DNA of 64,000 bases from Achromobacter sp. RTa (GTDB lineage Bacteria; Pseudomonadota; Gammaproteobacteria; Burkholderiales; Burkholderiaceae_B). Each line of letters starts with the position of its first letter. Positions within the stretch are counted from its first letter, which is position 1. Where the stretch lies: positions 908,707 through 972,706 of the forward strand of contig NZ_JPYO01000042.1 of assembly GCF_000757485.1 (NCBI RefSeq), in the 5' to 3' direction. Positions 36,600 to 46,268 of the stretch are shown here, piece by piece. A program made the position numbers and the translations under genes. The notes under the pieces were generated by a model. That model had not been told where the DNA came from. It saw only the letters and a program-made list of their open reading frames with translations, and did not search any database.

Positions 36600-38462
36600 T
36601 CAACGCTTCTGCTTCAACTGCGACAAATCCCGCACAGCCCCGCGATCCGCCGAAGTCGCCAACGCCGCATAAGCCTGCAACGCCTGCGACACCACGCGCT
36701 CGCGGCCCACGGGCTCCCAGCCGTCCGCGCGCGCATCCATGGCGGCGCGGCGGCGCGCCAGTTCCTCGTCGGAAACAGCAAGATGGATCTTGCGGTTCGG
36801 GATGTCGATCTCGATCACGTCGCCCTCTTCCACCAGGCCGATCGTGCCGCCTTCCGCCGCTTCCGGCGAGGCGTGGCCGATCACCAGGCCCGACGAACCG
36901 CCCGAGAAGCGGCCGTCGGTGAACAGCGCGCAGCTCTTGCCCAGGCCCTTGGACTTCAGGTAGGACGTGGGGTACAGCATCTCCTGCATGCCCGGACCGC
37001 CCTTGGGGCCTTCGTAGCGGATCACCACCACGTCGCCCGGAACGATCTGGTCGCCCAGGATGCCTTCCACGGCGGCGTCCTGGCTTTCGAAGACGCGCGC
37101 GCGGCCGGTGAACGTCCATTGCGATTCGTCCACGCCGGCCGTCTTCACGATGCAGCCCTTTTCCGCCAGGTTGCCGTACAGCACGGCCAGGCCGCCGTCC
37201 TTGGAGTAGGCGTTTTCCTTGCTGCGGATGCAGCCCGTCTTGCGATCGGTGTCCAGCGTCAGGAAGGTCGCGTCCTGGCTGAAGGCCACCGTGGTGGGGA
37301 TGCCGCCAGGCGCCGCGCGGTAGAACTTCTGCGCGTCTTCGCCCGCGCCGCCGGCCACGTCCCAGTTGCGGATGGCGTCGCCCAGCGTGCCGCTATGCAC
37401 GTTGCCGCAGGACAGGTCCAGCAGATCGGCGCGCGCCAGCTCGCCCAGGATGCCCAGGATGCCGCCCGCGCGGTGCACGTCTTCAATGTGGTATTTATCG
37501 GTGGCGGGCGCGGCCTTGCACAGGCACGGCACCTTGCGCGAAATGCGGTCGATGTCGGCCATGGTGAAGTCCACGCCGGCTTCCTGCGCCGCGGCCAGCA
37601 GGTGCAGCACGGTGTTGGTGGAACCGCCCATGGCCACGTCCAGCGCCATGGCGTTCTGGAAGGCGCTCTTGGTGGCGATGCTGCGCGGCAGGACCGACGC
37701 GTCATCTTCCTGGTAATAGCGGCGGCACAGGTCCACGACCAGGCGGCCGGCCTGCTCGAACAGACCGCGGCGCCACGCGTGCGTGGCCACGATGGTGCCG
37801 TTGCCCGGCAGCGCCAGGCCGATGGCTTCGGTCAGGCAGTTCATCGAGTTGGCCGTGAACATACCGGAACAGGAACCGCAGGTGGGGCAGGCGCTGCGTT
37901 CGACTTCGGCCACGTCGGCGTCCGACACGTTGGGGTCGGCGGCCTTGATCATGGCGTCGATCAGGTCGATCTTGGCGACGACCTTGCCGTCGGTGGGCGA
38001 CTTCACCTTGCCCGCTTCCATCGGACCGCCGGACACGAACACGACCGGGATATTCAGGCGCATCGCGGCCATCAGCATCCCCGGAGTGATCTTGTCGCAG
38101 TTCGAGATGCAGACCATGGCGTCGGCGCAGTGCGCGTTGACCATGTACTCCACCGAATCGGCGATCAGTTCGCGCGAGGGCAGCGAATACAGCATGCCGC
38201 CGTGGCCCATGGCGATGCCGTCGTCCACGGCGATGGTGTTGAATTCCTTGGCGACGCCGCCGGCGGCTTCGATTTCCTTGGCGACCAGCGCGCCGAGGTC
38301 GCGCAGGTGCACGTGGCCCGGCACGAACTGCGTGAACGAGTTCACGACCGCGATGATGGGCTTGCCGAAATCGCCGTCCTTCATGCCGGTGGCGCGCCAC
38401 AGGGCGCGGGCGCCGGCCATGTTGCGGCCGTGGGTCGAGGTGCGGGAACGGTAGTGCGGCAT
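36600..38462 (-). CDS. ilvD: Dihydroxy-acid dehydratase
   Basis: Enzyme of valine, leucine and isoleucine biosynthesis (and pantothenate) that dehydrates 2,3-dihydroxy-3-methylbutanoate and its homologue to 2-oxo acids. The 620 residues match the E. coli length. Fe-S ligand cysteines are in [10 protein letters not shown] and [18 protein letters not shown]. It opens with [21 protein letters not shown], a typical IlvD start. It stands alone on its strand, with a good terminator. Confidence 0.96.
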   Translation of the reverse strand: MPHYRSRTSTHGRNMAGARALWRATGMKDGDFGKPIIAVVNSFTQFVPGHVHLRDLGALVAKEIEAAGGVAKEFNTIAVDDGIAMGHGGMLYSLPSRELIADSVEYMVNAHCADAMVCISNCDKITPGMLMAAMRLNIPVVFVSGGPMEAGKVKSPTDGKVVAKIDLIDAMIKAADPNVSDADVAEVERSACPTCGSCSGMFTANSMNCLTEAIGLALPGNGTIVATHAWRRGLFEQAGRLVVDLCRRYYQEDDASVLPRSIATKSAFQNAMALDVAMGGSTNTVLHLLAAAQEAGVDFTMADIDRISRKVPCLCKAAPATDKYHIEDVHRAGGILGILGELARADLLDLSCGNVHSGTLGDAIRNWDVAGGAGEDAQKFYRAAPGGIPTTVAFSQDATFLTLDTDRKTGCIRSKENAYSKDGGLAVLYGNLAEKGCIVKTAGVDESQWTFTGRARVFESQDAAVEGILGDQIVPGDVVVIRYEGPKGGPGMQEMLYPTSYLKSKGLGKSCALFTDGRFSGGSSGLVIGHASPEAAEGGTIGLVEEGDVIEIDIPNRKIHLAVSDEELARRRAAMDARADGWEPVGRERVVSQALQAYAALATSADRGAVRDLSQLKQKR

Positions 38463-38567
38463 GATTTGTCTCAGGCTGGTTCTGTTAGCTGGGCGGCAAA
38501 ACGGTAAATAATACGCTGGTTCCGCGCCCTGCCGCTTTCCAGCGGCCTCGGAGCCCCTGCACGACCG

Positions 38568-39395
38568 TCAGGCGGACGCCATGCCGCGCGCGGCAAATGC
38601 GCTGGGCGGCTCGCCCACGGCCTTGCGGAACATGGCCGCGAACGCACTGGGGCTTTCATAGCCCAGGTCCAGCGCCACTTCCAGCACGCGCTCGCCGCGC
38701 GCCAGGCGCTCCATGGCCGCCAGCAGGCGCGCCTGCTGGCGCCAACGCCCGAACGTCATGCCCGTATGACGCAGGAACAGGCGGTGCACGGTCTTCGGAT
38801 CCACGCCCAGCTCGCGCGCCCAGTCCGCCGCGCCGTCCTGGCGTTCCGGGTGGCGCACGATGGCGCGGCAGATGCGCGCCAGGCGCGGCTCGGCAGGCTG
38901 CGGCAGGTGCAGGGGCAACACGGGTTCCTGGCGCAACTCGTCCAGCAGCAGCATCATCAGGCGGCCGTTGCGCGTGTCCGGCGCCCAGTCCAGCGGCACC
39001 TCGGCGGCCGCAACCATCAATTCCCGCAGCAGCGGCGAGATCGACAGCACGCAGCACTCCGCGGGCAGGTGCGCGGCCGCCCCCGGCTCGACGAACACGG
39101 TGCGCATGCGCGGCTCGCCGCTCATGCGGATCCCGTGCGGCATCCAGGCCGGCACCCAGACGCCGCGCGTGGGCGGCACCACCCAGATCCCGGCGGGCGT
39201 ATCCACCACCATCACGCCCGAAATCGCGTAGACCAGCTGGGCGCGCCGGTGCCGGTGGCGGCGGATGCGATGGCCGTCTTCATAGTCCACGGCCAGCCCG
39301 GCCACGGGGCGTTTCGAGGATTCGTAGGGAAAAAGGTCCAGGCCCACGGGCTTGCGGGCGCTGGAGGCGGGTGCGGCGGGAGCTGATTTGTCCAT
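38568..39395 (-). CDS. AraC-family transcriptional regulator
   Basis: A 275-residue regulator with an N-terminal cupin-like domain (HRHRRAQLVYAISGVMVVDTP) and a C-terminal pair of helix-turn-helix motifs (DWARELGVDPKTVHRLFLRHTGMTFGRWRQQARL and ALDLGYESPSAFAAMFRKAVG). It belongs to the group with a short cupin domain often found next to exporter genes. It is divergent from leuA. No ligand can be named. Confidence 0.92.
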   Translation of the reverse strand: MDKSAPAAPASSARKPVGLDLFPYESSKRPVAGLAVDYEDGHRIRRHRHRRAQLVYAISGVMVVDTPAGIWVVPPTRGVWVPAWMPHGIRMSGEPRMRTVFVEPGAAAHLPAECCVLSISPLLRELMVAAAEVPLDWAPDTRNGRLMMLLLDELRQEPVLPLHLPQPAEPRLARICRAIVRHPERQDGAADWARELGVDPKTVHRLFLRHTGMTFGRWRQQARLLAAMERLARGERVLEVALDLGYESPSAFAAMFRKAVGEPPSAFAARGMASA

Positions 39396-39712
39396 TTTGC
39401 GACGATTATTGCCTAAATGGCGTTAGACGGTCTTTTCCAGTGTACCTATCATCCTGGCATTCCCTCCCGCATTCCCCACGCCCGACACGACCATGCCCCG
39501 TCAGCCCGCCCCCGCCGCCCTCCTCGCCGCCCTGGCGCCGGCCGGGTACGCGCGGGCGCTGCGACTAGCGCGCGGTTGCCGGGCCTTGCGCTCCGTGGCC
39601 GCCCGGCAGCCCTGGGCCCCTTACGGGTCCTGACGCCACCTCCCCTGACTTGGCCGTTCCGCCCTGGACGCGGGCGGCCGATACGCGCCGCGCTCCGCGG
39701 CCGGAGGTTTCC
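39396..39712 (+). promoter_or_regulatory. Long leader region upstream of leuA
   Basis: This 317-bp gap separates the AraC gene from leuA. It contains a short open frame (39493-39633) that could be a leader peptide, and after it G/C-rich inverted repeats (CGGCCG near 39676 with CGGCCG near 39698). An attenuator is possible, but there is no T-run and no block of leucine codons, so this is only a suggestion. Confidence 0.35.
39493..39633 (+). CDS. Possible leader peptide upstream of leuA
   Basis: A 46-residue open frame, [20 protein letters not shown] and so on, ending in QPWAPYGS, with seven leucine codons, including one rare CTA, but never more than two in a row. It stops 79 bp before the leuA start. 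Leader peptides control some leuA genes in proteobacteria, yet without a leucine run and with no good ribosome site this is weak; it may be a chance frame in G/C-rich DNA. Confidence 0.25.
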   Translation: MPRQPAPAALLAALAPAGYARALRLARGCRALRSVAARQPWAPYGS

Positions 39713-40777
39713 ATGCTCGACCAGCCCCAGCACAAATACCGCCCCACCCTTCCCTTCACCCGCGACTATGTCGAACGCACCTGGCCGTCGCGCCGGCTGA
39801 CGGCGCCGCCGATCTGGATGAGCACCGACATGCGCGACGGCAACCAGGCCCTGATCGAGCCCATGGACGCGGCTCGCAAGCTGCGCTGCTTCGAACAGCT
39901 GGTGGCCGTGGGCCTGAAGGAAATCGAGGTGGCCTTCCCCTCGGCCTCGGACACCGATTTCAACTTCGTCCGCAAACTGATCGAGGAACGGCGCATCCCC
40001 GAAGATGTGACCATCGAGGTGCTGACCCAGTCGCGCCCGGACCTCATCGAACGCACCTTCGAATCGCTGCGCGGCGTGCCCCGCGCCATCGTGCACCTGT
40101 ATGCGCCCATCGCACCGCAATGGCGCCGCATCGTGTTCGGCATGAGCAAGGCCGAGATCAAGGAGATCGCGCTGGCCGGCACGCGGCAGATCCGGGCGCT
40201 GGCGGACGCGCACCCCGAGACACAGTGGATCTACGAATACTCACCCGAGACCTTCAGCCTGGCCGAACTGGAATTCGCGCTGGAGATGTGCGATGCGGTC
40301 AGCGCCGCCTGGGGCCCGACTCCCGAAAGCAAGATGATCGTCAACCTGCCGTCCACCGTGGAATGCACCTCGGCCAACGTCTACGCCGACCAGATCGAAT
40401 GGATGCACCGCCACCTGGCGCGCCGCGACAGCATCATCCTGAGCGTGCATCCGCACAACGACCGCGGCACGGCCGTGGCCTCGGCGGAGCTGGCGGTGCT
40501 GGCCGGCGCCGACCGAGTGGAAGGCTGCCTGTTCGGCAACGGCGAGCGCACCGGCAACGTGGACTTGGTGACGCTGGCCATGAACCTGGACCTGCACGGC
40601 ATCCGCAGCGGCCTGGATTTCTCGAACATGGCGGACGTGCGCGCCTGCATCGAGGCCTGCAACCAACTGCCGGTGGACGTCTTCCACCCCTATGCGTTCA
40701 CCCACGCAACGCCAGCAGCGAATCCTGCAGATGCCTCAGGCCCCGGCTTAGCGGCTTATCCCTGCGCAGCACGATAG
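39713..40777 (+). pseudogene. leuA: 2-isopropylmalate synthase, truncated at the 3' end
   Basis: The first 320 or so residues are good long-form Leu[32 protein letters not shown], the metal-binding [12 protein letters not shown] and [21 protein letters not shown]. After CNQLPV the similarity stops and the frame ends at residue 354, where about 550-570 are expected, so the end of the catalytic region and the whole C-terminal regulatory domain are missing. The break is at about 40690, exactly where the C-terminus of a convergent LysR gene begins; the two overlap by 80 bp. Start ATG 39713 has GGAGG upstream. Probably inactive; leucine synthesis would need another leuA. Confidence 0.82.
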
Positions 40778-41594
40778 CCAGACTGCGCGACAGGCGCGGA
40801 GCCAGCGCCCGGACCTCAAGCGCCGGGCGCTGGCCGGCGCCCGATACCGACAGCCTGGGCAGCACCGCGCAGCCCAGGCCGGCCCCGACGATTTCCTTCA
40901 TGGCTTCGGTGCTGCCCAGCTCCATGACCGGCTTGGCGGCGACGCCCGCCGCCTCGAACCAGTCATCCACCAGCCGCCGGGTGCGCGCGCCGGGTTCGAA
41001 CAGCACCAGCGGCAGCCGCGCCAGCGCCTGCGGCGTGGCGGCAGCCGGGATAAGCGACGGGTCACCGGCGGGAAAGATCGCCACGAACTCGTCTTCCAGC
41101 ACCGGAGTCACCTGGAACATTCGGCCCGGCGCCGGCAGCGTAACCAGCCCGATGTCCAGCGTGTTGTTCTCCAGCCCGCGCAGCATGTCCGCGGTATTGC
41201 CCGTGCTGGCGACGATATCCAGCGCCGGAAAGCGGCGCCGCAGGTCGGCCAGCAGCGGCGGCAGCAGGTAGGTGCAGGCGGTGGCGCCCGTTCCCAGCCT
41301 GATGCGTCCGGCCACCTGGGAGGCGTGCGCCGTCATGGCGAGCTCGGCCTGCGCCAGCGCGGCGTCGATGATGCGGACGTGCGCCAGCAGCTCCATTCCG
41401 GCCGCGGTGGGGCCGGCGCGGCGGCCGACGCGCTCCACCAGCTTCAGGCCGAAGCGCCTTTCGAGCTGGCGGATCTGCAGGCTGACGGCGGGCTGGGTTA
41501 CCCCGCCGCGTTCAGCCGCCGCGGAGAAACTGCCCAGCTCGATCACCTGCGCGAAGGTGCGCAATTGGTCCAGATTGAGGCCACGCATCGCCAT
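40698..41594 (-). CDS. LysR-family transcriptional regulator
   Basis: A 298-residue LysR regulator with the helix-turn-helix [35 protein letters not shown] and a complete effector domain. The start could be either of two ATGs two codons apart (41594 or 41588). It is divergent from a GNAT/MFS gene pair, and the gap carries two direct copies of a 17-bp sequence. Its 3' end overlaps the broken end of leuA, which suggests that this regulator-GNAT-MFS block replaced the rest of leuA. Confidence 0.91.
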   Translation of the reverse strand: MAMRGLNLDQLRTFAQVIELGSFSAAAERGGVTQPAVSLQIRQLERRFGLKLVERVGRRAGPTAAGMELLAHVRIIDAALAQAELAMTAHASQVAGRIRLGTGATACTYLLPPLLADLRRRFPALDIVASTGNTADMLRGLENNTLDIGLVTLPAPGRMFQVTPVLEDEFVAIFPAGDPSLIPAAATPQALARLPLVLFEPGARTRRLVDDWFEAAGVAAKPVMELGSTEAMKEIVGAGLGCAVLPRLSVSGAGQRPALEVRALAPRLSRSLAIVLRRDKPLSRGLRHLQDSLLALRG

Positions 41595-41597
41595 AAT

Positions 41598-41645
41598 CCA
41601 AAGTTTTACTTATAAAAATCATAATAAACCAAAGCTTTATTAATA
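41598..41645. promoter_or_regulatory. Two direct repeats, likely LysR operator
   Basis: CCAAAGTTTTACTTATA (41598-41614) and CCAAAGCTTTATTAATA (41629-41645) match at 14 of 17 positions and lie 31 bp apart, about three helical turns. They occupy the very A/T-rich gap between the LysR gene and the GNAT gene and are well placed as recognition and activation sites. The assignment is inferred from layout. Confidence 0.6.
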
Positions 41646-41693
41646 GATTGGCTTGCGCGACACTGGCGGCTCGCTCCCTCCCTCGTTCCTTCC

Positions 41694-42239
41694 ATGCCAT
41701 CCAACGCCACCACCGTGCTCATCCGCGACAGCGCGCCAGCCGACCTTCCCGCCATCAAGGCCATCTACGCCCACCACGTGCAGCACGGCACGGCCTCCTT
41801 CGAACTGGAGCCCCCGTCCATCGAAGAGATGCGCCAGCGCCGGGCCGCCGTGCTGGAAAAGGACATGCCCTACCTGGTGGCCGAGATCGCCGGCGAGATC
41901 GTGGGCTACGCCTACGTCACGCCCTACCGCCCGCGCCCGGCCTACCGGCATACGGTGGAGGATTCGGTGTACGTGAAAGCCGGCCGCTCCGGCTTGGGCA
42001 TCGGCGGCAGGCTGCTGGCGGAACTGATCGCCCGCTGCACCGCCGCCGGCTGGCGGCAGATGCTGGCGGTGGTGGGCGACAGCCGCAATGCGGCGTCGCT
42101 GGCGGTGCACGCCCGCCAAGGCTTCCATCCCGTCGGCACGCTGCGCTCCGTGGGACACAAGCATGGAGAATGGCGCGACACGGTGCTGATGCAGCGAGCA
42201 TTGGGCGAGGGCGACGCGACGCCGCCGCAGCGGCCGTGA
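41694..42239 (+). CDS. GNAT N-acetyltransferase, phosphinothricin/methionine-sulfoximine type
   Basis: A 181-residue acetyltransferase. The acetyl-CoA loop is seen in YVKAGRSGLGIGGRLLAELI, and the opening IRDSAPADLPAIKAIYAHHVQHGTASFE plus YVTPYRPRPAYRHTVEDSVYV match the Pat/MddA-like group that acetylates phosphinothricin or methionine sulfoximine. It overlaps the MFS gene by four bases (GTGA), so modification and export may be linked. Substrate inferred from family only. Confidence 0.88.
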   Translation: MPSNATTVLIRDSAPADLPAIKAIYAHHVQHGTASFELEPPSIEEMRQRRAAVLEKDMPYLVAEIAGEIVGYAYVTPYRPRPAYRHTVEDSVYVKAGRSGLGIGGRLLAELIARCTAAGWRQMLAVVGDSRNAASLAVHARQGFHPVGTLRSVGHKHGEWRDTVLMQRALGEGDATPPQRP

Positions 42240-43411
42240 TCGCGCCCCGCGCCATTGTCTGCCTGGGCCTGACCCAACTGGTCGGCTGGGGCGTTACCTT
42301 CTATCTGATCGGCGCCCTGGGCCCGGCCATGGCGGCCGACCTGGGCTGGAACGCCGCCGCCATCTACGGCGGCTTCTCGGCGGCCATCATAGTGATGGCC
42401 ATGGTGTCGCCGCTGGCCGGCAAGGCCGTGGACCGCTGGGGCGGGCACCGCGTCATGCCCGCAGGCGCCGTGGTGGCCGCGCTGGGCTGCGCGGTACTGG
42501 CGGCCGCGCACAGCCTGCCGCTCTACTACGCGGCATGGATCCTGCTGGGAATCGGCATGCGCCTGTGCCTGTACGACGCGGCTTTCGCGTCCTTGGCCCG
42601 GGCGGCCGGGCCGACGGCGCGCCGGCCCATGTCCCAGATCACGCTGTTCGGCGGCCTGGCGTCCACCGTGATGTGGCCGGTGGGCCATGTGCTGGCGGAC
42701 TGGTTGGGCTGGCGCGGCGCGGCGCTGGCGTACGGCGCCCTGGCGCTGGGCACGCTGCCGCTGTACCTGGCGCTGCCGCGCGAGCGCTACGCCGCCCCCG
42801 CCGGCAGCAAGGACAAGACCTCCACGGGCCTGGCCCGCAGCCCCGCCGAACGCCGCCTGGCGGGCGCGCTGTACGCGGTGATCGCCATGCTGACCAACTT
42901 CCTGGCGGCCGGCAACGCGGCGCACCTGATCTCGCTGCTGTCCGGCCTCGGGCTGGCCGCGACGGCGGCCGTCAGCGTCGCCGCGCTGTGGGGAGTGGGC
43001 CAGTTCGCGGCCCGGCTGGCCGATGTCGCGCTGGGATCGCGCCTGCATCCGCTGACCCTCACGCTGGCCGTCGCAATGGTGCTGCCGCTCTGCTTCCTGC
43101 TGGCGCTGCTGTCCGGCGGCAACCTGTATGCCACCGCTGCCTACGCCCTGCTGTACGGCGCCTGCAACGGCCTGATGACCATCACCCGCGGCACCTTGCC
43201 GTTGGCGCTCTTCGATTTCCGCAGTTACGGCGCGCTGGTCGGCGCCCTGCTGATTCCCAGCTTCCTGCTGACGGCCACCGCGCCGGTGGCCTACGCCTAT
43301 TTCGTGCAAGGCCACGGCGCGCGGGGCGCGATGGCTGTTTCCGTCGGCCTGGCCGCGACCATCTGCGCGGCGGCCTTCGCGCTGAGATGGAAGTTCATCG
43401 CGCGTTGCTGA
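42236..43411 (+). CDS. MFS transporter
   Basis: A 391-residue major facilitator protein with about twelve membrane segments. The GTG start at 42236 overlaps the GNAT stop. Motif A-like loop GKAVDRWGGHRV lies between segments 2 and 3. The centre has a hydrophilic loop (about 183-205, ERYAAPAGSKDKTS). Translational coupling suggests it moves the product or substrate of the acetyltransferase. Direction of transport unknown. Confidence 0.88.
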   Translation: MIAPRAIVCLGLTQLVGWGVTFYLIGALGPAMAADLGWNAAAIYGGFSAAIIVMAMVSPLAGKAVDRWGGHRVMPAGAVVAALGCAVLAAAHSLPLYYAAWILLGIGMRLCLYDAAFASLARAAGPTARRPMSQITLFGGLASTVMWPVGHVLADWLGWRGAALAYGALALGTLPLYLALPRERYAAPAGSKDKTSTGLARSPAERRLAGALYAVIAMLTNFLAAGNAAHLISLLSGLGLAATAAVSVAALWGVGQFAARLADVALGSRLHPLTLTLAVAMVLPLCFLLALLSGGNLYATAAYALLYGACNGLMTITRGTLPLALFDFRSYGALVGALLIPSFLLTATAPVAYAYFVQGHGARGAMAVSVGLAATICAAAFALRWKFIARC

Positions 43412-43423
43412 GCGGCACGCGCC

Positions 43424-44017
43424 TCAATGCCGCGCGGCGGCCTTCGCGTTCGGCTGCATGCGCTGCATGATCTGCAGGCCGCTCGCATGGCGTTCTTCAC
43501 CGGTCTCGCAGGATTTGCAGATCACGCCGACATAGCGGCCGTCGATGACGGTTTCGGCATACAGGCCCGACTTGTAGTTGTACCGAGCGTCCGTCTCGAC
43601 CCGATACCAGTCCCGATCGCCGATGCGCACGCGCTCCAGCGGCTTGCGGATCTCGGCATCGGGGCTGGTCGCGCGCAGCACGGCGCGCAGGCGGGAATAG
43701 CGCTTGAGCGGCGAGGCGTACATTTCGCGCAGCTTGCCGGCATCGTCGTCGCCTTCCATCTGCTCGTCGCGAGTCAGGATGGTACAGGTCTCTTGCGTCT
43801 CCTCGCAGGCGTCGCTTTCGCAGGCGAACTGCACCCGCCGCAGGCCGCTCTTTGAAACAACGCCTTCCGGCGATCCGTCCAGCGCCCAGCCTTCGGGCAG
43901 CACGACCGAGAGCCCGGGCGGCATGACGACGGTCTCGGCCGACGCGGTCTTCGTCAGCCCTGAAACCGCCAGCGCCGCGCACAGCGCGGCAAGGTGAATG
44001 GCGCCCCGTCTGCTCAT
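43424..44017 (-). CDS. Secreted protein of unknown function
   Basis: A 197-residue protein starting with a signal peptide (MSRRGAIHLAALCAALAVSG, likely cut after TASA). It has six cysteines in the mature part, four near CESDACEETQETC (including C of QFAC) and two in CKSCETG, so disulfides are likely in the periplasm. Start overlaps the stop of the YcxB-like membrane gene by four bases, so they are co-translated and perhaps work together. I do not recognise the family. Confidence 0.75.
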   Translation of the reverse strand: MSRRGAIHLAALCAALAVSGLTKTASAETVVMPPGLSVVLPEGWALDGSPEGVVSKSGLRRVQFACESDACEETQETCTILTRDEQMEGDDDAGKLREMYASPLKRYSRLRAVLRATSPDAEIRKPLERVRIGDRDWYRVETDARYNYKSGLYAETVIDGRYVGVICKSCETGEERHASGLQIMQRMQPNAKAAARH

Positions 44018-45315
44018 GCGTTTTGCCCCGTCCGGAGGGCGTCCTCGCCTGCGCGGCGGCCGATGACGCGTTCGATTATGGACAGATTGTCGTCGTCGAG
44101 CACGCGCAAGGGCAGGAACAGGGGTTCGTTTTCCGGCCGGAAAGCGATCAGATGGCTGTCTCGGCGCTCGATGCCGTCGAAGCTGGCCATGTCGAAGGTG
44201 CTGCGCCAGCCCTCCTGCCGAATGTCGAGCCTGTCCTCGTAGAGCCGTACCTCGCAAGCTTCGGCCGGCACCTGCTTCTGCAGCCGTCGCGCCAGCGTCC
44301 ATGCGTGGCGGCGCTGCGCCCAGGGCTGCAGCACGATGATCACGGCGAGCAGCGCCCAGAAACCGATCGCATACTGCCAAAAGGTGCTCGCGAACATCTC
44401 GATGAAGAGCGGAAATGCATAGCGGAACGGCACCCGCTCAGGATCCAGCAGCCAGAGAAAGCAAAAAAACAGCGGAACGATGAGCGCGGTCAGCAGGAAG
44501 GCCAGCGCGAAGCCACGGCGACGGCGGCGCCGCATGCCGGGACGTTCCATTTGCCAACCGAGCGCGATGGCGCGGTCTTCTTCGGTGAACGTGAACCGGG
44601 ATGCCAGCAGCGCTTGCGGGTCGGAGGCCGCCCCCTCTTCCGACGGGCCGTAAGCCGGTACGCCGGCGCCGGCATGGCAGGAAGCGGCCCATCTCTTGAT
44701 ATGCGCGACCTGTTCGGCAGACAGGACGCGCAGCGGCAGGGCGTAGGCGTCCTCGATATTCCTGAGCCGGATGTAGAGATGCGCGGGGCCTTCCGTAACG
44801 CCCACGATGCGCGAGCACGCAAGAACGGTCGTCCGTCCTGGCTGGACCACGGTCAGGCCGTCCGGCTCGAAACGATAGGTCACGGAGACGGCTTGGTCGA
44901 GCTGCTCGTCGCGGCACCAGCGCCTCAGGCGGCCGCGAACGAGCGCGGGCTGGATCGCGTAGTAGGCCAGAACGGGGATGACGATGAACAGAATGGCGAG
45001 GCCGCCCAGGCCGAACAGATCGTTGAAAAAGCGGGAGGCAAAGCCGTCGACGCCCAGCCGCGCGCTTTTCTGCCAGGAGGAGACTCCGATCATCACCAGC
45101 AACAGCACCACCACCCATGCAAGCATGTGCAGCGGACGCCGCCGCGCTGCCGAAAATAAGTCGGAATAGACGAACTGCGCCGCCGCTACCCGAACCTGGA
45201 GGTCGATCGGAGCCACAATCGAGAAAGCGCCGGCCGGTTCCGGGCCTGTGTTCCCGGCGGTGATTCCGCCGCGCGGTGTCTGCCCCCCGTTTCGGACAAC
45301 GCCCTCATCAAGCAT
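44014..45315 (-). CDS. Membrane protein with two tandem YcxB-like modules
   Basis: A 433-residue protein made of two similar halves. Each has a pair of membrane helices (about 64-80 and 103-122; 268-290 and 315-331) followed by a cytosolic domain of about 80 residues. The two domains share the ending LPLRVL plus an acidic stretch (193-198 and 401-406). This resembles YcxB-like proteins, which usually have only one such module. The first 45 residues are not conserved-looking, so the true start may be further in. Function unknown; coupled to the secreted protein gene. Confidence 0.72.
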   Translation of the reverse strand: MLDEGVVRNGGQTPRGGITAGNTGPEPAGAFSIVAPIDLQVRVAAAQFVYSDLFSAARRRPLHMLAWVVVLLLVMIGVSSWQKSARLGVDGFASRFFNDLFGLGGLAILFIVIPVLAYYAIQPALVRGRLRRWCRDEQLDQAVSVTYRFEPDGLTVVQPGRTTVLACSRIVGVTEGPAHLYIRLRNIEDAYALPLRVLSAEQVAHIKRWAASCHAGAGVPAYGPSEEGAASDPQALLASRFTFTEEDRAIALGWQMERPGMRRRRRRGFALAFLLTALIVPLFFCFLWLLDPERVPFRYAFPLFIEMFASTFWQYAIGFWALLAVIIVLQPWAQRRHAWTLARRLQKQVPAEACEVRLYEDRLDIRQEGWRSTFDMASFDGIERRDSHLIAFRPENEPLFLPLRVLDDDNLSIIERVIGRRAGEDALRTGQNA

Positions 45316-45355
45316 ATGGTCTCCATGGTTGTCGACTGCTTACGGCCGAGCCGCC

Positions 45356-46075
45356 TCAGCCCTCGGCGGCGGAAGCGACCACCCATTTTTCCCAGCCGAT
45401 CTTCCGGAGCTTGCAGGCCGGGCACTCGCCGCAGCCGTAGCCCCAATCGTGACGCGCGCCGCGTTCGCCCAGGTAGCAGGTGTGGCTTTCCTCGACGATG
45501 GTCTCGACCAGCGCGTCGCCGCCCAGCCTGTGCGCCAGCGCCCAGGTCTCAGACTTGTCGATCCACATCAGCGGCGTCTCGATCGTAACCCGGGATCCCA
45601 GCCCCAGCCCCAGCGCCACCTGCTGCGCCTTGATGGTGTCGTCGCGGCAATCGGGGTAGCCGGAAAAATCCGTTTCGCACATGCCGCCCACCAGCACGTC
45701 AAGCTGGCGGCGGTAACCCAGGGCGGCGGCCAGTGTCAGGAACAGCAGGTTGCGTCCGGGCACGAACGTATTGGGCAGGCCGTTGGCCTGCATCTCGATG
45801 GCGCGGTCGCTCGTCATGGCCGTGTCGCCCACCTGGCCCAGCACCTTCAGGTCCAGCAGATGATCTTCGCCCAGGCGCGGCGCCCAGTCGGGGAAATTCT
45901 CGCGGATATCGCGCAGCACGTTCAGGCGCGCGGACAACTCGATGTGATGGCGCTGCCCATAATCGAACGCCACGGTTTCCACATGGGCATACCGGTCCAG
46001 CGCCCAGGCCAGGCAAGTGGTGGAGTCCTGGCCGCCCGAAAACAGCACGAGCGCGCGACGTTGATGGTTTTGCAT
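45356..46075 (-). CDS. queC: 7-cyano-7-deazaguanine synthase
   Basis: Queuosine-pathway enzyme that converts 7-carboxy-7-deazaguanine to preQ0 with ATP and ammonia. The 239 residues contain the ATP-pyrophosphatase loop FSGGQDSTT at 12-20 and four zinc-ligand cysteines near the end (C200, C215, C218, C221 in CGECPACK). Length is normal. It stands divergent from ppc. I saw no preQ1 riboswitch in its 5' region. Confidence 0.95.
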   Translation of the reverse strand: MQNHQRRALVLFSGGQDSTTCLAWALDRYAHVETVAFDYGQRHHIELSARLNVLRDIRENFPDWAPRLGEDHLLDLKVLGQVGDTAMTSDRAIEMQANGLPNTFVPGRNLLFLTLAAALGYRRQLDVLVGGMCETDFSGYPDCRDDTIKAQQVALGLGLGSRVTIETPLMWIDKSETWALAHRLGGDALVETIVEESHTCYLGERGARHDWGYGCGECPACKLRKIGWEKWVVASAAEG

Positions 46076-46268
46076 AGATGGGGCTTTGGGGAATGAGAGG
46101 GAAGCGGGGCTTGCTGTAGCGTAAACAGGCCCTTAGCGAACTTTAACGCAGCCCGGGCGCTTTGCCGTAAGGAAGCCTGCGTAAAATCGATCAGGTTTTA
46201 TTTACGGTTTACCTGCAACGCCCCTTACTCACCCTTGCCCTCCAGCAGCCCGACGGATCCCCCGCCCG

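Noticed and set aside
39713..40777. Frameshift in leuA as a sequencing error
   Set aside because: No LeuA-like sequence continues in another frame after 40690; the DNA beyond is a complete LysR gene on the other strand, so it is a real break.
46076..46268. preQ1 riboswitch before queC
   Set aside because: No recognisable preQ1 aptamer (C-rich hairpin followed by the A-rich tail) is visible on the minus strand upstream of queC.
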